A DNA stretch of 64,000 bases from Serinus canaria (lineage: Eukaryota > Chordata > Aves > Passeriformes > Fringillidae), in contig NC_066313.1 in assembly GCF_022539315.1 (NCBI RefSeq), positions 69,009,934 through 69,073,933 of the forward strand, read 5' to 3'. Shown here in pieces: positions 13,982 to 28,410 of this stretch. A program made the translations under genes and the position numbers. Below the pieces are notes generated by a model. The model saw only the letters and a program-made list of their open reading frames with translations, did not search any database and had not been told where the DNA came from. Positions within the stretch are counted from its first letter, which is position 1. Each line of letters begins with the position of its first letter.

Positions 13982-15476
13982 CATTTTATTTCTTTTTAGT
14001 ATTTCAGAAGCCTTTTTATGGCTTTTTATAGTTTCCACTCCCTCTTTAATTTGGATAGCAATAATCAAATTCTTGTTCCCCTCAGGTTCTGCAATGCCTG
14101 ATCTTATTTTACCTTATCCTTTTCTTTCAGTCTTCCTCAAAGCCACAAACCTAGCTTGAAGTCCTGACCACTGACCTCAACAGGGAAAAAAAAAAACAGA
14201 AAGGACTGGGGGGTGAAATGAGATTTTTTTTTACTTCTCACAAACAGAAACTGTGATTTCATTAGCAGAATTTCTCTTTCTTTCCATTTCTCTTTTTCTC
14301 CCTTTATTTCCTCACACTATTCTCCTTGGCCTGAAGACTAAAACTGCAAAAATTCAAAAATCAAAGAAGCCCTCTACAGCAAAGTTTCTGTCCTCTCTTA
14401 ACACACTTTGATCCCTTTAGTACCCTCACCTCTCTGAAACCCTTCACTGAAGAACACAGAGCAGCACCATGCCATAAAAACCTCTGCTAAGTCTTTGTCT
14501 GCCTTTCCACAGAGAAGTTCTAACACACAGGCTATCCTGAAGTCCATCTATCCATTTGCTCTTCATTTTATGACAGCAAGTACAACAATCAGTGGTAATA
14601 GTCTAAACAGGAGAACGAATGATACTCCCTGAGAGAACTCTACTCTTCTGTGGGGATTATACAACTATACTCATGAAATCTCTTAATTTTTTTTATGCCT
14701 TAAAAAAAAAATATTTTTTTTTTAATAATAAAAAGTAGTTAGGTTTAATAAGTTTTTTCCCCCTTTTTTTTTCTTTCTAAAAACCTCACAGCTAGAAATT
14801 TCAGGAAAATTATTATGTGATTAGGAAAACAATCAGGAAAAATTAAAGAGTATTATAGCAAGCAGCTAATCTGCAGCAGTTTACCTACCACTTATTTTGA
14901 AAGACAGCAGATTGGTGCATAGGAGTTAAGACTTTACTCTTTTTACATCAGGCTACTTATATATTTATACAGTATAATATTAATATCTTAATTTTTCAAA
15001 TAATATGAGTATTCTTCTTTAAGAAGTATGTTGTGCAGTATTTCAAAAATAACTTTGAAAGAATGCAAAGCATATCAAGATTTACACCTTCACACCTGTA
15101 CATGTTTTAAAAATATGTTACAGTTATTCTTCTTCACCCTTTATAAAATAATAACCTCAGGAGAGTTATATAATAATAATGGTTGCAATGTTAGATAAAC
15201 GACAAAACAAAAAAATTTCATAAAGAGAAAAAAAGAAGTAACCTTGCAATAGATATTCAAGTAATCCTTTATACAGTGAGATTTTAAGAGATTAATAACT
15301 GTACATAATTTTAAATTCCTGACTATTTTGTATTTGTGAAAACAAAGATTACATTTTTTTCTTTTTTTTTCAAGAAAAAACTTTAAAAAATCTGATCTGT
15401 TTGCTCTTCCTCCTAAACAGAGAACACTTCATAAAAAGCAAAACATTTACATTTCACAGAGCCACAGACAGATTTG
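13982..15476. other. AT-rich unique DNA, no gene seen
   Basis: No gene or transposon recognised. It contains a 26-bp perfect A/T palindrome at 14700-14725 (listed separately) and several homopolymer A and T runs. Confidence 0.6.
14700..14725. repeat. 26-bp A/T palindrome
   Basis: TTA10 followed by T-A-T10-AA: 12-bp arms (TT plus ten A; ten T plus AA) around a central TA, so all 26 bases are self-complementary. In AT-rich DNA this can arise by homopolymer growth, so a function is doubtful. Confidence 0.85.
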
Positions 15477-15676
15477 AAACATAAAGTGAAATTCATACTC
15501 GAAGTTAGTGTGAAGCTGAATTTTTTTAAATAATTCCAAACATAAATAACAAACAAATGTTTAACAATGATTTTTTAAACATAAAGTACAATTTATATTT
15601 TAAGTTAGGTTGAGGCTGAATGTTGGAAATAATTGCAAATATAAGCCAAACAAATATGTTTAACAATAATTGCATC
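15477..15676. repeat. Imperfect 100-bp tandem duplication
   Basis: The unit 15477-15576 is repeated at 15577-15676 with a period of exactly 100 bp. Both copies start AAACATAAAGT, share GAAGTTAG/TAAGTTAG, then a GCTGAAT block, then AATAATT, then AACAAA and TGTTTAACAAT. The copies have diverged by many substitutions and small indels, so the duplication is old. No open frame or RNA gene is apparent in it. Confidence 0.85.
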
Positions 15677-18600
15677 CCATATTTTCTCTAAAAATATTCT
15701 TTGTTTAGTGCATAAATAATTATGAAACATAATTATTTTCCTTTTAATAAAAGCATATCACGTAAACCTTTTTTTTTTAAGCACATGTATCACAGATTTT
15801 GAAAGAAATCAGTCAAAAAGGAGATCAAATTTGGCACATATAAGAAAAAGAAACAGATACTTACAAAATCTGGGTATATAGCTCACTTTTCTTTCCATTC
15901 CAAGAGGGGAAAGAATTAACTATTCATTAAAGTTTGCATAATATTAAATATTTGTCAACTGACTTCCATTTTGGGTTGTTGTTTCTACCTAAAATAAAAA
16001 TGTATGATTTGAGTTTACTGGAAGGACCACTAAAAAGGAGAGAAGAGGAGTAAATTTCTGCTTACTTATTTCCTTAATTATTTAAGTAAATAAGGAAACT
16101 TCCTCATTTTGTATTTTTCAGGCGATCAGAATAATTTTTCAAAGACTTGCTTTAACACTTATGCTAAATAAAGAAATTATAGTGTGGTTTTGTAGGAGAC
16201 AGCCAAACATAGTTCAAGCATTTTTAATAGTGTATATCAAGCCACAAGAAGGAAAAAAAATCAGGTTGCTTCCAACTTTTCCACTGTCCTTTGAGATTAA
16301 TACTGAATCTGTTTTCAACTACATACCCATTATAATTTGGGATGTAAAGTTTGAAAAAATTGATAAGTTTTATCATTAGTATTAGACAAATAAACAGAGT
16401 GATTGGAAAAAAAAATAGGAAAAATGCACCTTCCTAGTTTGTATTGCTAAATAAAAAGCATACATTCTTCTAATTTGCAATTTCAGAATGAGTTTGCATA
16501 CAACAGCCACGGGCTTATTAAGAGCATGTATGTTGAATGTTTTGCTGCCCTCACCAGGACACCATATAATTTTGCATTTTATTTGGCAGACTTCTAATTG
16601 AATGGATTGATGGTCATATTCTTTTCAACAAATCAGTTAGAATGAGGCAGTGATTAATGCCACATATGTACAAATGTTATCAGCTCAAATAGTTTTAAAA
16701 TAAATTAGGACAGGTGAAGTTAAAAGACCTACAAAAATGATGGAGTAGAAGTAGATTTTCTAAGGCAGATGTTCTAAAATCTATTGATTGAGAATTAGGA
16801 AAAAAGTGATCATTCATTCATTCATTGACTATGACAATAAATAGAGTAACAATATTTCCTTCTGCAGGTAATTTTTTTCAGAAGAAATAGGATTCAAAGC
16901 TCTGTTATATCCTAAGTGTTTACATCCCTGATCTTTCTCTAAACAGAAGAGAAAAAAACAACAGCTTGTTACAGAAAATAAGATTCAGGTGGCGGCAGAA
17001 GAATGTCTCTATTCAAAGCAGAAGAAAAAGTTCATTACCATTAAGTATGCTAAAAAAATTTATAACTACAGTTACTATAACATTACCTATGGCAATGAAT
17101 TATATAGATATTGGTATATAAAATACTCTTTGTGGTTTATTTTTACCTGTGGCTTTCTCTTAAAAGTTCTCATATTTGACAAGTTTCAGGGATTGGGAAT
17201 CCATTGCTTCTATTTTAACAGGACTATGGAATCTGTTTAGTATATTTTGGTCAGTGAATTACCTCATATTTAACATGGTGGAAAATTTATTGCTAAGGCA
17301 ATAAGAAATTACTAATATTAATAGACTTATTTAAAAAAAACTCACTAAAATAGAGTCTTTCTATAAATATCTTCGGTAATTTATAAAGATTTAAAGGCAA
17401 TAATCTTAAAAAGTCACTGTTTCAAGAATAATTTCCTTATCCTCATTTAGAAATAAAGATAAAAGTGAATGCATTTCTCTAGGCAGATCATGGTCATAAA
17501 TGGTTAACATGAAGTTCAAAAGAGAACAATAAACATTCTCTCTCCTTGCTCTTTTTTTTTTACTTCCACTGAAACAAAACTCTTCCATAAGAATTGACAC
17601 ATTATCTAACAAATTATTTTGCCTGAGGAACAGGGGAAAAGCCTTCAAAATGCACCAGGGATCATATTTGCCCCATGATAAATACAACCTAAAATAAATA
17701 TTCTAATATCAGATGGTTCAGTCTCCAAAAATTTTATCATATTTATTCCCTATGATATTACTAAAGCTAGAAGAAAAAGACTGTAATAAGTTTTGCTGTA
17801 ACCTTGTAGCATGGAAAAAAGAAAAAAAAGAAAATAAAAAAAAAAGAGAAGTCTAAATCCTTAGATATTGCTGAACTGCTAATTATTTAAAGATCTATTT
17901 TCTATCCATGCATTTATATCCAAATATATTTCCAAGATGCTTCTAGAGATGAAATTATAACTTTAGTATTGCTCTTTCAAGACTTGTGCTGCACTAATAT
18001 TCCACCACCTAAGAAATCTACTACAAAACCAAGGAAAGAAAAAGACTAAATTTCTTCAAAAGTGCTGCAAAAAGGCTCCAGAATGGAGCACCTCAGATTT
18101 TGTTCGTTTCCATGTCTTGTTCTGACTTTTCTTAGAAAGTCACAAGGTCTGTATGTGGTAAGTTTGGACATGTTGGCTGAACTGAATAAGGGCAGGAAAA
18201 GTTATCACACAAGAGCTCTAAACCAACATAAATTGTTCCTTTGCTTTCATCTTTCTAACAAGTGTAGAAGGGAATCTAAAAGAAAGAAGAACAGACAACG
18301 TATGAAGAACACAGCCTAATCCCTGAAAGGAGAGGTTAGAAGTCTTTCCTTTTCTTCACAACACTAATTTGTGCTAGGACTGGGCCAAAAATATGAAGCA
18401 TGATTTTTGGTTTTCTTTATTCTCTCTCCTGGTCTGGCTTTTTCTCTCTGTGGGGAAGGACAACAAATATTTATTAGTTGTTCCTTCAAGCTGAGCTGTG
18501 GTTCCACAGCCTGACATGGAAAAAAATACCAAAATAATCAGAATTTGAGTTTTTTTCCTTTTCTTTTCCTCTTCTTGCCTTAAAGTTTAGCTTGCCAGCA

Positions 18601-21600
18601 ATGCTGTAATAAGGGAGAACTCACATTACAGCATGGGTACTAATGGACCTGTTTGTTACCACTTACCTGGACTTTTATTAATCACCTAGAGATGAAAAAA
18701 AATGCATTATCCTTTTTAGCTAGAGTTGATAAACATCCTTGAAAAATTTCTTTTGCTACATGAATCAACTATTGAGCTTTCACGATCCTTTGAAGAAACA
18801 TAAAGGATTTCTGAGCACATAACATCATAACAAGTGCATTTAACTGTAAGAGTAAAAGATAAATGTGCATCCCAGGACAATTTTCCCCCATATAATTGCC
18901 ATAACATTATGCAGGAGTAACAATCTGGTAATTTCTCTGTACCATATTTTTGCCTTATCCCTTAGTACTTTAAAAAAGTTTTAAAACATTAAATGAAACA
19001 AATCTGGCCATGATCTGTTACCTGAGCTTAAATATTTTGCACGTTAATAAGCCATATGAACTGTATTAGACAACTAAATGACCGAATATCTGGAAATTCC
19101 ACCAGCAATCAAAAGACAAGTTAATGTTTCTGAATGGGGTCTGTTTCTTACCCATTGGTTAGGAAGAGATAATTAATAATTCAGTATTGAAAAATAGCTA
19201 TACTTTTAGTAACTAGATGTCTTTTCACCAGAGTTGAAACCAGAGCATGAGTAAGGTATATCCACGTGTTTTGTAATGTACACAGAGTTACTCATAGTGG
19301 TTCCATTTCAGAATAGATTTGCAAGCATGTAGTATTGTGGGTATTATAAAGAGAAATATTATAAACATCCCAGGACACTTAGGGAAAAGATGGAGAAGCG
19401 CTCACTAAGAAAGAATGTTGAAATATTTCCTTCAATTACCCTTCAAAGATTAGCATATCCCTGTAAGGTAGATTTATTCCATCCATATACTTATTTATTT
19501 ATTCATATTCATCTAAATGTATGGATGGAATCTTTTAGTAGGGAGTAGAAAAAGGCCTTTTCAATCAATCTTAGGACACTGAAGCAGGCAATTGGTGAGC
19601 CCCTGATGTGTTCCACATGCTGCAGAAAATGGTATAAACCAACATGCATCTGTCTCATTGAAAAGTTCACAGGCCTACAATGAGCATGTATTATATATTG
19701 CATAATGCTAAATGTGAGTTCTTTTCACTGCCCCCAGAAGGGTTTGGATATTTTATTGTTAAATGGAGACACATTGAAAAACATGAAAACAACTTTGACA
19801 GAGTGAAATGAATGTCAAGACTTATACTTCCAGACTACTGAAACATGTTAAAATGTCTATTTTCTGTTCATCCCAAGGATGATACCTGTAAGTCAGGAAA
19901 ATGTGAAAATCTATGGCACATGACTGTGTGGTTTTCAGATTGCAGTTTTGGATATAACACCTTCATGCTTCTGAAATGTGTGTTCTTGTTTAAGGTATTT
20001 CTTGTGAATTGTTTTAAGTTTTATTTTTCCTTTTTTCTTCCTTCTTTTTAATAATAAAATACTGCCTCCCAACCAAATACTGTCAAACAATTCAACATAT
20101 TATTAGTCTTATAGGAAACTGTTTCCATTTTCTCTGGAGGTAAATTATGGTTTGGGGATAAATATGAGAATGAGAGGAAAGATAGAAAGAGGAAAATTAG
20201 GTAAAATGATAGCAAATATAATAGAAGACATCTAATACAATGGAATAAAATATGAAAGAAATATTTTCTTGTGTGAGAATCTGCCAAATGATCAGAGAAA
20301 CATCATGTGTTATCATAAGCATGTTTCCAGGCCCCTAGACACCAAGATGGTCCTGATGATCTTCTCTCTCAAGCACATCATACAGTGCCCCTATTATCTG
20401 CTGCAATCTTTTGTGTCTGAACAAGTATCTGGGCTTAATTGCCTCATTGTGGGCCATTTCACACACCCTCCTTCTCAATGAGATTGGCAATTTGGACAGC
20501 ATCTCTATGGAGGCCATTAGGCAATGAAGAGCAGGAAGAGTGGCAAGAATTTGTATCTGTCAGACATGGGCTACACTTGGCACTGGTCAAATCACACAGA
20601 ACATACAGAGCTGTCCCTTAATGTTAAGGCAATTCTTTGCCAAGACTACTATTTTATTACATTTTATCTTATGGGAAATTAAAGCAGAATGATGCTGTGC
20701 CCAAATCCTAGATGGTGATGGGTGATACATGTATAAATAGCTAATAGAAGGTGCAGATGGTGAATTCAGGCCTTAATTCCACATTGTCACTCAGACAAAA
20801 GGGATTAGATTTCATTCACTCCTAGACAGGGCAAGAGCAGCTGAAATTTTGATAAAGAATTGGATTGAATTATTTGGTTCAGTTGATTAGGGACAATAGG
20901 AATAATGTTTTTTAAAGTAGTGCTGCATGGACCTGTAAAGGGTTTGGAAGTACAAGAGTGGAGTCTGTGAAAAACATGTAAAAAAAAAAGAAATTAATCC
21001 AACTGCCAGTTGGTTTAATTTTTTTATATAGGGTCCTGTTTAAATTCTGGAAGGAGCTGTGGGGAGAAGGAGGTTGAAAGTCACTGTGACAGAGGAACGT
21101 TTGTTGCTATAATTGTTAACAGCAGTTAAGAAAAATGAACACAACAGTCCAGGAAGTTTAGAGTTAAATACAATTACCATCAATTAAGATTCTTTATTAT
21201 ACTTTCTGTATACTAGAGAAACTAAGCACCATTTTTTGACATTCCATACACCTGAAGTGGTGATCCTGATTTTACCTCAAAATGACCAGCAGTTGTTATC
21301 AGCTTAATCAAGCAGTATAATCCAAGGCTAACAGTCATTCACATTTTACAGTTCATTTACCCCTTTAACACTTCTCAAAGTTTTAAAGTGCATCTTGAAA
21401 ACTAACATTGAATCTCTTTTACTTTAGCCAATGAAGTTCAATAAATTGAAATCATAACAACCTGCACTTCAAGTATTGAAATCACTAATAATATTGGTAC
21501 ATACTTTTCTCTGTTGCAGAAAAGCTCAGTCCTTCAGAGATGAGATATCAGTGATTTTTACCAAGTGCTTTAGCAAAACTCAGACAATCAGATTGAGAAA

Positions 21601-22644
21601 TCTGTGAATTTGTACTGTAAATCTTGGAGCTTCATGGAAATGTATTATTTTAAGGAGGTAAAAAAGAGCACAGAAAGTACTTAATGGAAGTTAACCTAGA
21701 GCAAGAGAACATTAAGTTAACAAATAATGACAATATCTTTAGTGCTGGCCCCAGAGGTCAATTCTTATCAAAGCTTCCCCTGAATGGAAGCCTGTAGTAA
21801 TAGGTTCTCTAACAGCTTCTTCTGAAGATCACTAAAGATAATTTTTCCAATCTGTTTGAGAACTGAGGTTTTCTTATTGACTACACTCTACTGGTAGCTT
21901 TGTACTGCCTTTTAAATTAAGGCTTTACTGAGCCACATGTAAGAAAATTCACTCTGACTCAGAATGCATAGGAGGATATATTCTCAGAAGTTCTGCCAGC
22001 CAAAGCTGTGAGAGCATCCCAGAAGGAAAAATATAACCACTTTGGTAGCAGCTGATGTTCATATTGAGGATTTAAAATATTCTCTTCAAAACTGATGAAA
22101 AGTGCAGAGCCAATGAATAATTAAAAACTAAAATAGAAATATTCCCCACAAAATGAACAAGAATTTGAAATATACATTTAAGCTACATTCTGAAATCAGT
22201 ACAGATCCTGGAGCAGTAGTAGCAAACACTGACACTGAGATGTACCAGTTAACACACAACTAATTCTGAAGTAAGTTTTCTCAGAAATGGCTCCATGATG
22301 TCAGGCAGTAGAATGCCATACATTGGTATGTGAAAGAAAGAGAAATTTTTAAATCTTTGTGTAGACACACTATCATTTAAATAAATAAAAACCCAAAAAT
22401 TATTTCTTCACTCAGTAGATAATAATCATGTGAATTCCTTACAAAGGATTACTTGTGGATGCAACAAATGGTGTACACTCAAAAAGACCATGTTGGACCA
22501 AAAAAAATCCCAACACTGAGGGAGACAAAATGTGAAAAACAGCATCCATTTCAGGAAATCCTCTTAAGCGAAAATGAGAGGGAAAATGGAAGAATATGAG
22601 GAGGAATATCAGATCTACTTTTGTTGTTCTTCCTTTCCTTTAAA
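15677..22644. other. AT-rich unique DNA, no gene seen
   Basis: About 7 kb without a recognised gene, RNA gene or transposon. Open frames are under 95 codons and look random. The segment 20335-20577 on the minus strand has a slightly protein-like frame, discussed as a finding, but I recognise no family. Confidence 0.55.
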
Positions 22645-22645
22645 C

Positions 22646-22724
<79 letters not shown>
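22645..22724. repeat. (TCTA)n microsatellite
   Basis: About 20 uninterrupted copies of the tetranucleotide TCTA/CTAT on the plus strand, ending at an imperfect TATCCATCAT. It produces a spurious Leu-Ser-Ile-Tyr string in one frame. Its length and purity predict length variation between individuals. Confidence 0.97.
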
Positions 22725-25193
22725 CATCATCTCTCCTGCTATGTGACTGGTGTGATGGTGACCCTTGATTCTCTGCCTTGCTCTTACAGCTTGTATGGCA
22801 ATCTAAATAAGTGATAGCAGAAAATCAAGCACAGCCCTCTCAAAAACTGCATCTTACAAATACCACACCTCTAGCCTCCCTTAAAGGAGTTACTTTCATC
22901 ATTTTCCAAATATTTCTGCTGATTTAAAATACATAAGACCATCAGATTCTTAGATGAAGTGAGTTGTAGACAGTAATACCTTGGCTGCACCAGACTGTCA
23001 CAAAGCCAGAACCTCTCCTTAGACTTATTGTGCAGAGATTTATTTTCTACATGGAAACACACCTTTTACAGAACAGGATGACAATGTATTCATTCTATTG
23101 CTGCATGTGTCTCTCATTCTGAACTAATTTCTCTCTTGTTCTGTACACTAAAAGCATGTTCTTCTGTTAATGCTGACTGTGTAATATTTAACAATGTGAG
23201 TAACAACCAAAAAATGAAAATCATCATAAAAGTCCTACTTATAAAGATCAGTTCTGTCATGGAAGAGAGCAGATGACAAAGACAGAAAAGAAGAGAGAAA
23301 AATCTCTGTAGCTTTGATGTGGCAAGCATTGATACACTAGGTTTAGGAAGAATCCCCAAATTTCAGAAATAAACTGAAGATTAACACAGAGAAAAGATAT
23401 TTACACATTTAGTATTTTGCTGTTAAGGGTATTTCACTATTCTGTTTTTCAAGATAATCTCTTTCATCACTTTTCCAGAAAAGGACTTAGGTTTTGCATT
23501 TAGCATGGAAAAGAAACAGAACATTTAATTAAATATCTTGCAGAATTTCTGTCTATTCAGTTTAAAACCAAGTTGATTTTTTCAAGCTGCAGTTTAATCT
23601 GTGTAAGTATCTAGGACATAGAAGCAGGTCCAGACTGTTTATTAAATGGTGGTACCTGGACACAGTTCAAATATAAACAATCTTCTACCAACAAACAGTG
23701 ACTTTCCCAAAACTGATGATGCTAGAGATGGATTATCTATAAATGTTGTGATGAGAAGTAAATAGACAACCTTGGGTAAGGCAATCTCTAGTGAAAACCT
23801 AGACTCTCCAGAAAATGTTATAGTGACTTTGAAATAATCTTGTGCGTTTATTTGTGCAAAAATTAATGATAAAAAACCTGTGGGTGATTACTTAAGCCAA
23901 AAGAAATTTAAACAAATTTAAAAAGTCAAATGAGTATATTTTGTTCTTAACCTTGAAAGAAATAATTGCAGAGTGGTTAAAGCTAGACGTGGCTCCATTG
24001 TGTCTAGATTCCCAGGACAGAAAAGCTCATCAGATACCATGGTCTGCATTTTAATGCCTAATGTCTTTAAAGTACTCTTTATGATGCCATCACATTAATT
24101 AGGAGTTACAGATATTGCTACCATTTTGTTGATAAATTTACATAGTGTAGTATATGATGTAGATAATTCATGCTTTGGAAATTGTATAAAAATTATAAAG
24201 ATCCAACCATGCATCTGACCCCCCATGGCCAGAAGCAGGGCTTTTTATTTCCAAAAGATTTCCCGGACTCTGGCCATTAATGAGTGAATGAGTCTTTCCT
24301 GGGTGATCAAAGACCATTTCCCAAGAATGTCCAGAGCATTCACCGAACAACTCCTGGGAGAGATTACATCCAAAACAGGCCACCTCTGGGCTATAGCTGA
24401 AAGGAAGACAATTTTGAGGAGCCCAGACAGCCATCCCAAGCCTATGGACTTGCTTTTGTACAGGACTGCATCTGTATAGCTCCTGTTATACATATGTAGG
24501 AACGTACAGAAATCTTAGGTCATTTCTGCTCTGGCCAGAATAGACTGTATATAAGCTGGCTTCCTGGAGCAGTTGGGGTGACACTCTGGGGAGATGCTGA
24601 AACTACCTTAGTCTGTCCCAAGGTCACCCAGAGTCAAAGTCTGGGGTTGACACTGTCTTGGCTGAGGTGGTTTTATAATTTTTTTTTGTTGTTGTCAATC
24701 TGATAAATTTATAAAATATTTTTTTATAAATTTGGCTGCAGAATTGATAAATTATAACAATAGGGAAGTTTAAATAAAGCCACTGGAAGGAGACAGCTTG
24801 AAGATCAATCTTGTAGAATCCCAGTGCATGGGATCCAATGGCTGGATGGCTGTGGAGCCAACCATGGATCATTGGCAATAACAACTCTGAGAAAGAATAA
24901 GTTGGGGCTGGAGAAGGGGGCCATGCAGAGGTAGGGGTAGCATTTTTACTGGAATAATGTCTTTGCTTTTGTTTCTGGAAATAAACACAATACACTACTG
25001 TGAAATGCAGGAATGAGGCTGAAAAGTGAGCAGGGACTACAGGAGGGAATCAAGATCACAAAAGACCTCTGAAGCCATCCAACCATTTGCTAGAAATGTT
25101 TGCAGGAACATTATAGCTAATTTACAGAGAAAGGGAGAAACCTATTTTCAGGGTGGGGAAAACCAATTTACAAATCATATCTTTATTTTCTTT
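22725..25193. other. Mostly unique DNA with a GC-richer, possibly LTR-derived part
   Basis: No gene recognised. The part 24190-25020 is richer in GC than its surroundings. It carries a TATATAA at about 24549 and AATAAA motifs near 24774 and 24981, a pattern that could come from an old ERV LTR on the plus strand. I could not identify matching TG...CA ends or a target-site duplication, so I do not call it an LTR. Confidence 0.45.
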
Positions 25194-25380
<187 letters not shown>

Positions 25381-28300
25381 TTCCCCACCCTCCTCTCCTC
25401 TGCATTTCATCTCTTTTAATATGTGTTTTTCATCTTACCTCATTATCCAAAACCCACAGCCATGTGCTTACATAGCAGGTGAAGGACTAATTCAGAGGAC
25501 TTTGCCTATTTTTAGTGACTATAGGGAAAACCTAGAGAACTGAACTGCTCTTAACAGCTTAGCAGATCAGCTGTGCAGGAACCAAGAGCTTTTCTCATCA
25601 CAAAGGTCTCTAAGACGACCAATAGATGTGTTAAATCTTAGCAGTCCCCAGAAACTGAGAGTAGAATGTATAGCACAAGGCGCACATGGAGTGAATTTGG
25701 CATTGCTACTATTGCAGGAAATCATCTCAAAAGTGAAAATACATAGTTACAGATAAATACATGAGTACAGATAAACACACACACGGTTCCAGGCTGGTGG
25801 AAAAAGAAAAAAAAGATTTGTGTTTCATTCCTCCTTCAGTATCATTGGCTTGGTCCTGATGAGTTAATGTTTGTTGTCAATATATCTTACAAGGAAAAAT
25901 AAATAGCAAGCCGATGCACCATGGGGAAGCAGTCTGTGACTTCAAAGTAAAAGTGGTCAGTCAATACATTTTACTGAGGTCTTTGTGTTATTTTCAAAGA
26001 ATGTAATAGTTGTTTAGGATGTTTTGATCAATAAGTTTGACACATTGAGCATTTCAAACCATATCAACACTCTACAAGTCTTAAAAAGGATCTCTTTTTT
26101 CTTTTACATTTTGTCCCTTGTGAATGTGTCAAAGGATTTCAGTATTTCTATGGTGATAGCTGTCGTGCTTTCACAAAATTCTTTGAGAATTACATATTCA
26201 GCAGTGTACCTGTTTTCTGCACAAGACCATGAGAAATGTCATTTATTAGATTTATATTACCCATGGGTGTGATTAGTACTTTCCTCGAACATGGCTACTA
26301 CACCAAAGAAATTATTTACTAAATGGGTTGAAACTGAGGAGGGAAAAAAAGGGAGGAAAAAAGTGTAAGAATAATCCCTTATGTAAATTTAAGCTTTCAG
26401 CTGGCCCTGTAGGCAAGGGCAAGTCAGGCTCTTGTTTAAAGATCCCTTGGAGAGGATTACAGTGAATTGAAATGACACCAGCAGCCAGTTGTGCAAGAGG
26501 GGACGTTGCATGACAGAAACCACTATCTGGACTCTGCAGGGTCTGCTTCTTACCAGCCTTCTCCCTTATCTGGCTCAAATCCCAGCTTGTAGCCTCCAGT
26601 GATGTGTACTCATCCCCTCTGTCTTATGCAGATGAGAGGTTTCATCACCACACACATGAAACTCTCCTCCCCCGTTTGGCTGGGGGGTGGGTGGCACAAA
26701 CCTGGCCTCAGCAAAGCACCCTGCTGCTTCTGCAAATGGCCAGTTGCTGGAGTCAGTAACCATTAACATTTCAATCTCTCCCTCCCTGGCACTTTTTCAT
26801 CTTTTTTTCATCATATATATTTTTTCCCATTTTTCTGCAAACACTGAGCAACATTCACTAACACATTTTTTATATACAGGCACGTTGTACATTCTTTCTT
26901 CCTGCATTTTTTAAATTATAAAATATTATATGCTAATCCACACAATATTATTAGGCTATTTTGAGAGTTTCTTAGTATATGTGAGTGTATAGACAGACAT
27001 ACATACAGGCACACATCTATGGTACATATCCATCAATAGCTTAAATGAATGATATACCATTTCAGTGCCAAATGAAATACCATTTCAAGTGTCCTAGACC
27101 TAGGATATGCAAGCACTAGGATTTTCTCTTAAAACTTGTGTCAGCAAAATGTCACAAGGGATGGTCAAGTGATATCTTTCATGTACTAGAGCACCTAAAA
27201 AGATACTAAATACTTACAGGTGATTTCTTCCCCTAATTTGCTTTGTTGAGCACAGTGGGACCTCAACTAGTTCATATAAAGGCATTGGGGACACATGAAG
27301 GTATGGCCTGCTGAGTCCCACCTGATGTCTAATCACAGATATCTAATGCCATTTAATTTGGTCAAAGTTTTTCCTCCTTTTTCTAGTTATCATTTCAGAA
27401 GGGGATGAATCTCCTTTGGTTGCTGTGTCATATCTACAAGTCCTAGACAGGTAACTGGGAAGCTCAATATTATCTCAAGCATCCTAGGATGTGGGAATTT
27501 TAAAAATTGAATTATCATCCCTGAAGTCTTTATTGAATTGGTAAAGATGGCATCAATAGAAAGGGAAGGGATGTGAGATACAGATAAACTTTATCTAAAG
27601 TTTACTTGTTTCTTCTATGTTTTTAAAATTCTGTGAACCTTCAGGCAGTAGAACAGCTGTGTTTAAAAAAAGAAATTTCCATCTCCTGGGAATGAGTCTT
27701 TTAATTTATCATAGAAAGATAGAATGAGATGAGCTGTGTTCTGAAGGTGTCTATTTCTTTGACTATATAGAGATCTCAAGATAACTCAGGCTTAAATAGG
27801 TATTTCTATACCTCTAAATGTATGACACACTAGATTTTTCTTTGTTTACCTTCCTCTTTTCCTGAAGAAAAATTGCACTGTATGGATGTAGAATTACCAA
27901 GGCTGCCTAGGCTCTCTTCACTGGTGAATGGGAGCTGTCAGCTTCAAATGACTAAAAGATATTGAGGTATGGTTTAGATAATCCAGAACTTGCAAGATTC
28001 CCTTCTCATATTATTTCTGCAGAGCAAAATCAGAGTAAAGTGAAATTTATAAAAAATGAGAAGAATGTGATTTTAAGGAACATACCAAGACTGAATTGCC
28101 TTTCAATTGCTTCTTCAGTCACACAAATCTCCATAATTTTGAAACTTCAGGCTTGCTTATGAAGCAACACAACAGAATTTCCTCTTTCTTAACTTACATT
28201 CAGTCCTCCTCTGTTTGTTTTCAATAAAGTGGAAAGTACATACCTAGTCTAGCTAGTAACTGGTGAAAATACAGAGGTAATTAAGACTTTCATTGCTTTT

Positions 28301-28410
28301 ATTCATTGATAACTACAGTGGTAATATAGTCTTCTCTTTTACTTGCTTGATAAGTCAGAAAGATCACTGCAATAATAATAAAAAGAGAGAAACTCTGCTG
28401 CAGGCAGAAG
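25381..28410. other. AT-rich unique DNA, no gene seen
   Basis: No gene, RNA gene or transposon recognised. A GC-richer segment at 26390-26760 has no frame or repeat signature that I know. Confidence 0.55.

Noticed and set aside
13507..14068. Overlapping open frames of 98-174 codons on both strands
   Set aside because: They are period-4 translations of the GGAA repeat (Lys-Glu-Gly-Arg or Leu-Pro-Ser-Phe strings), present in several frames at once, so they are not genes.
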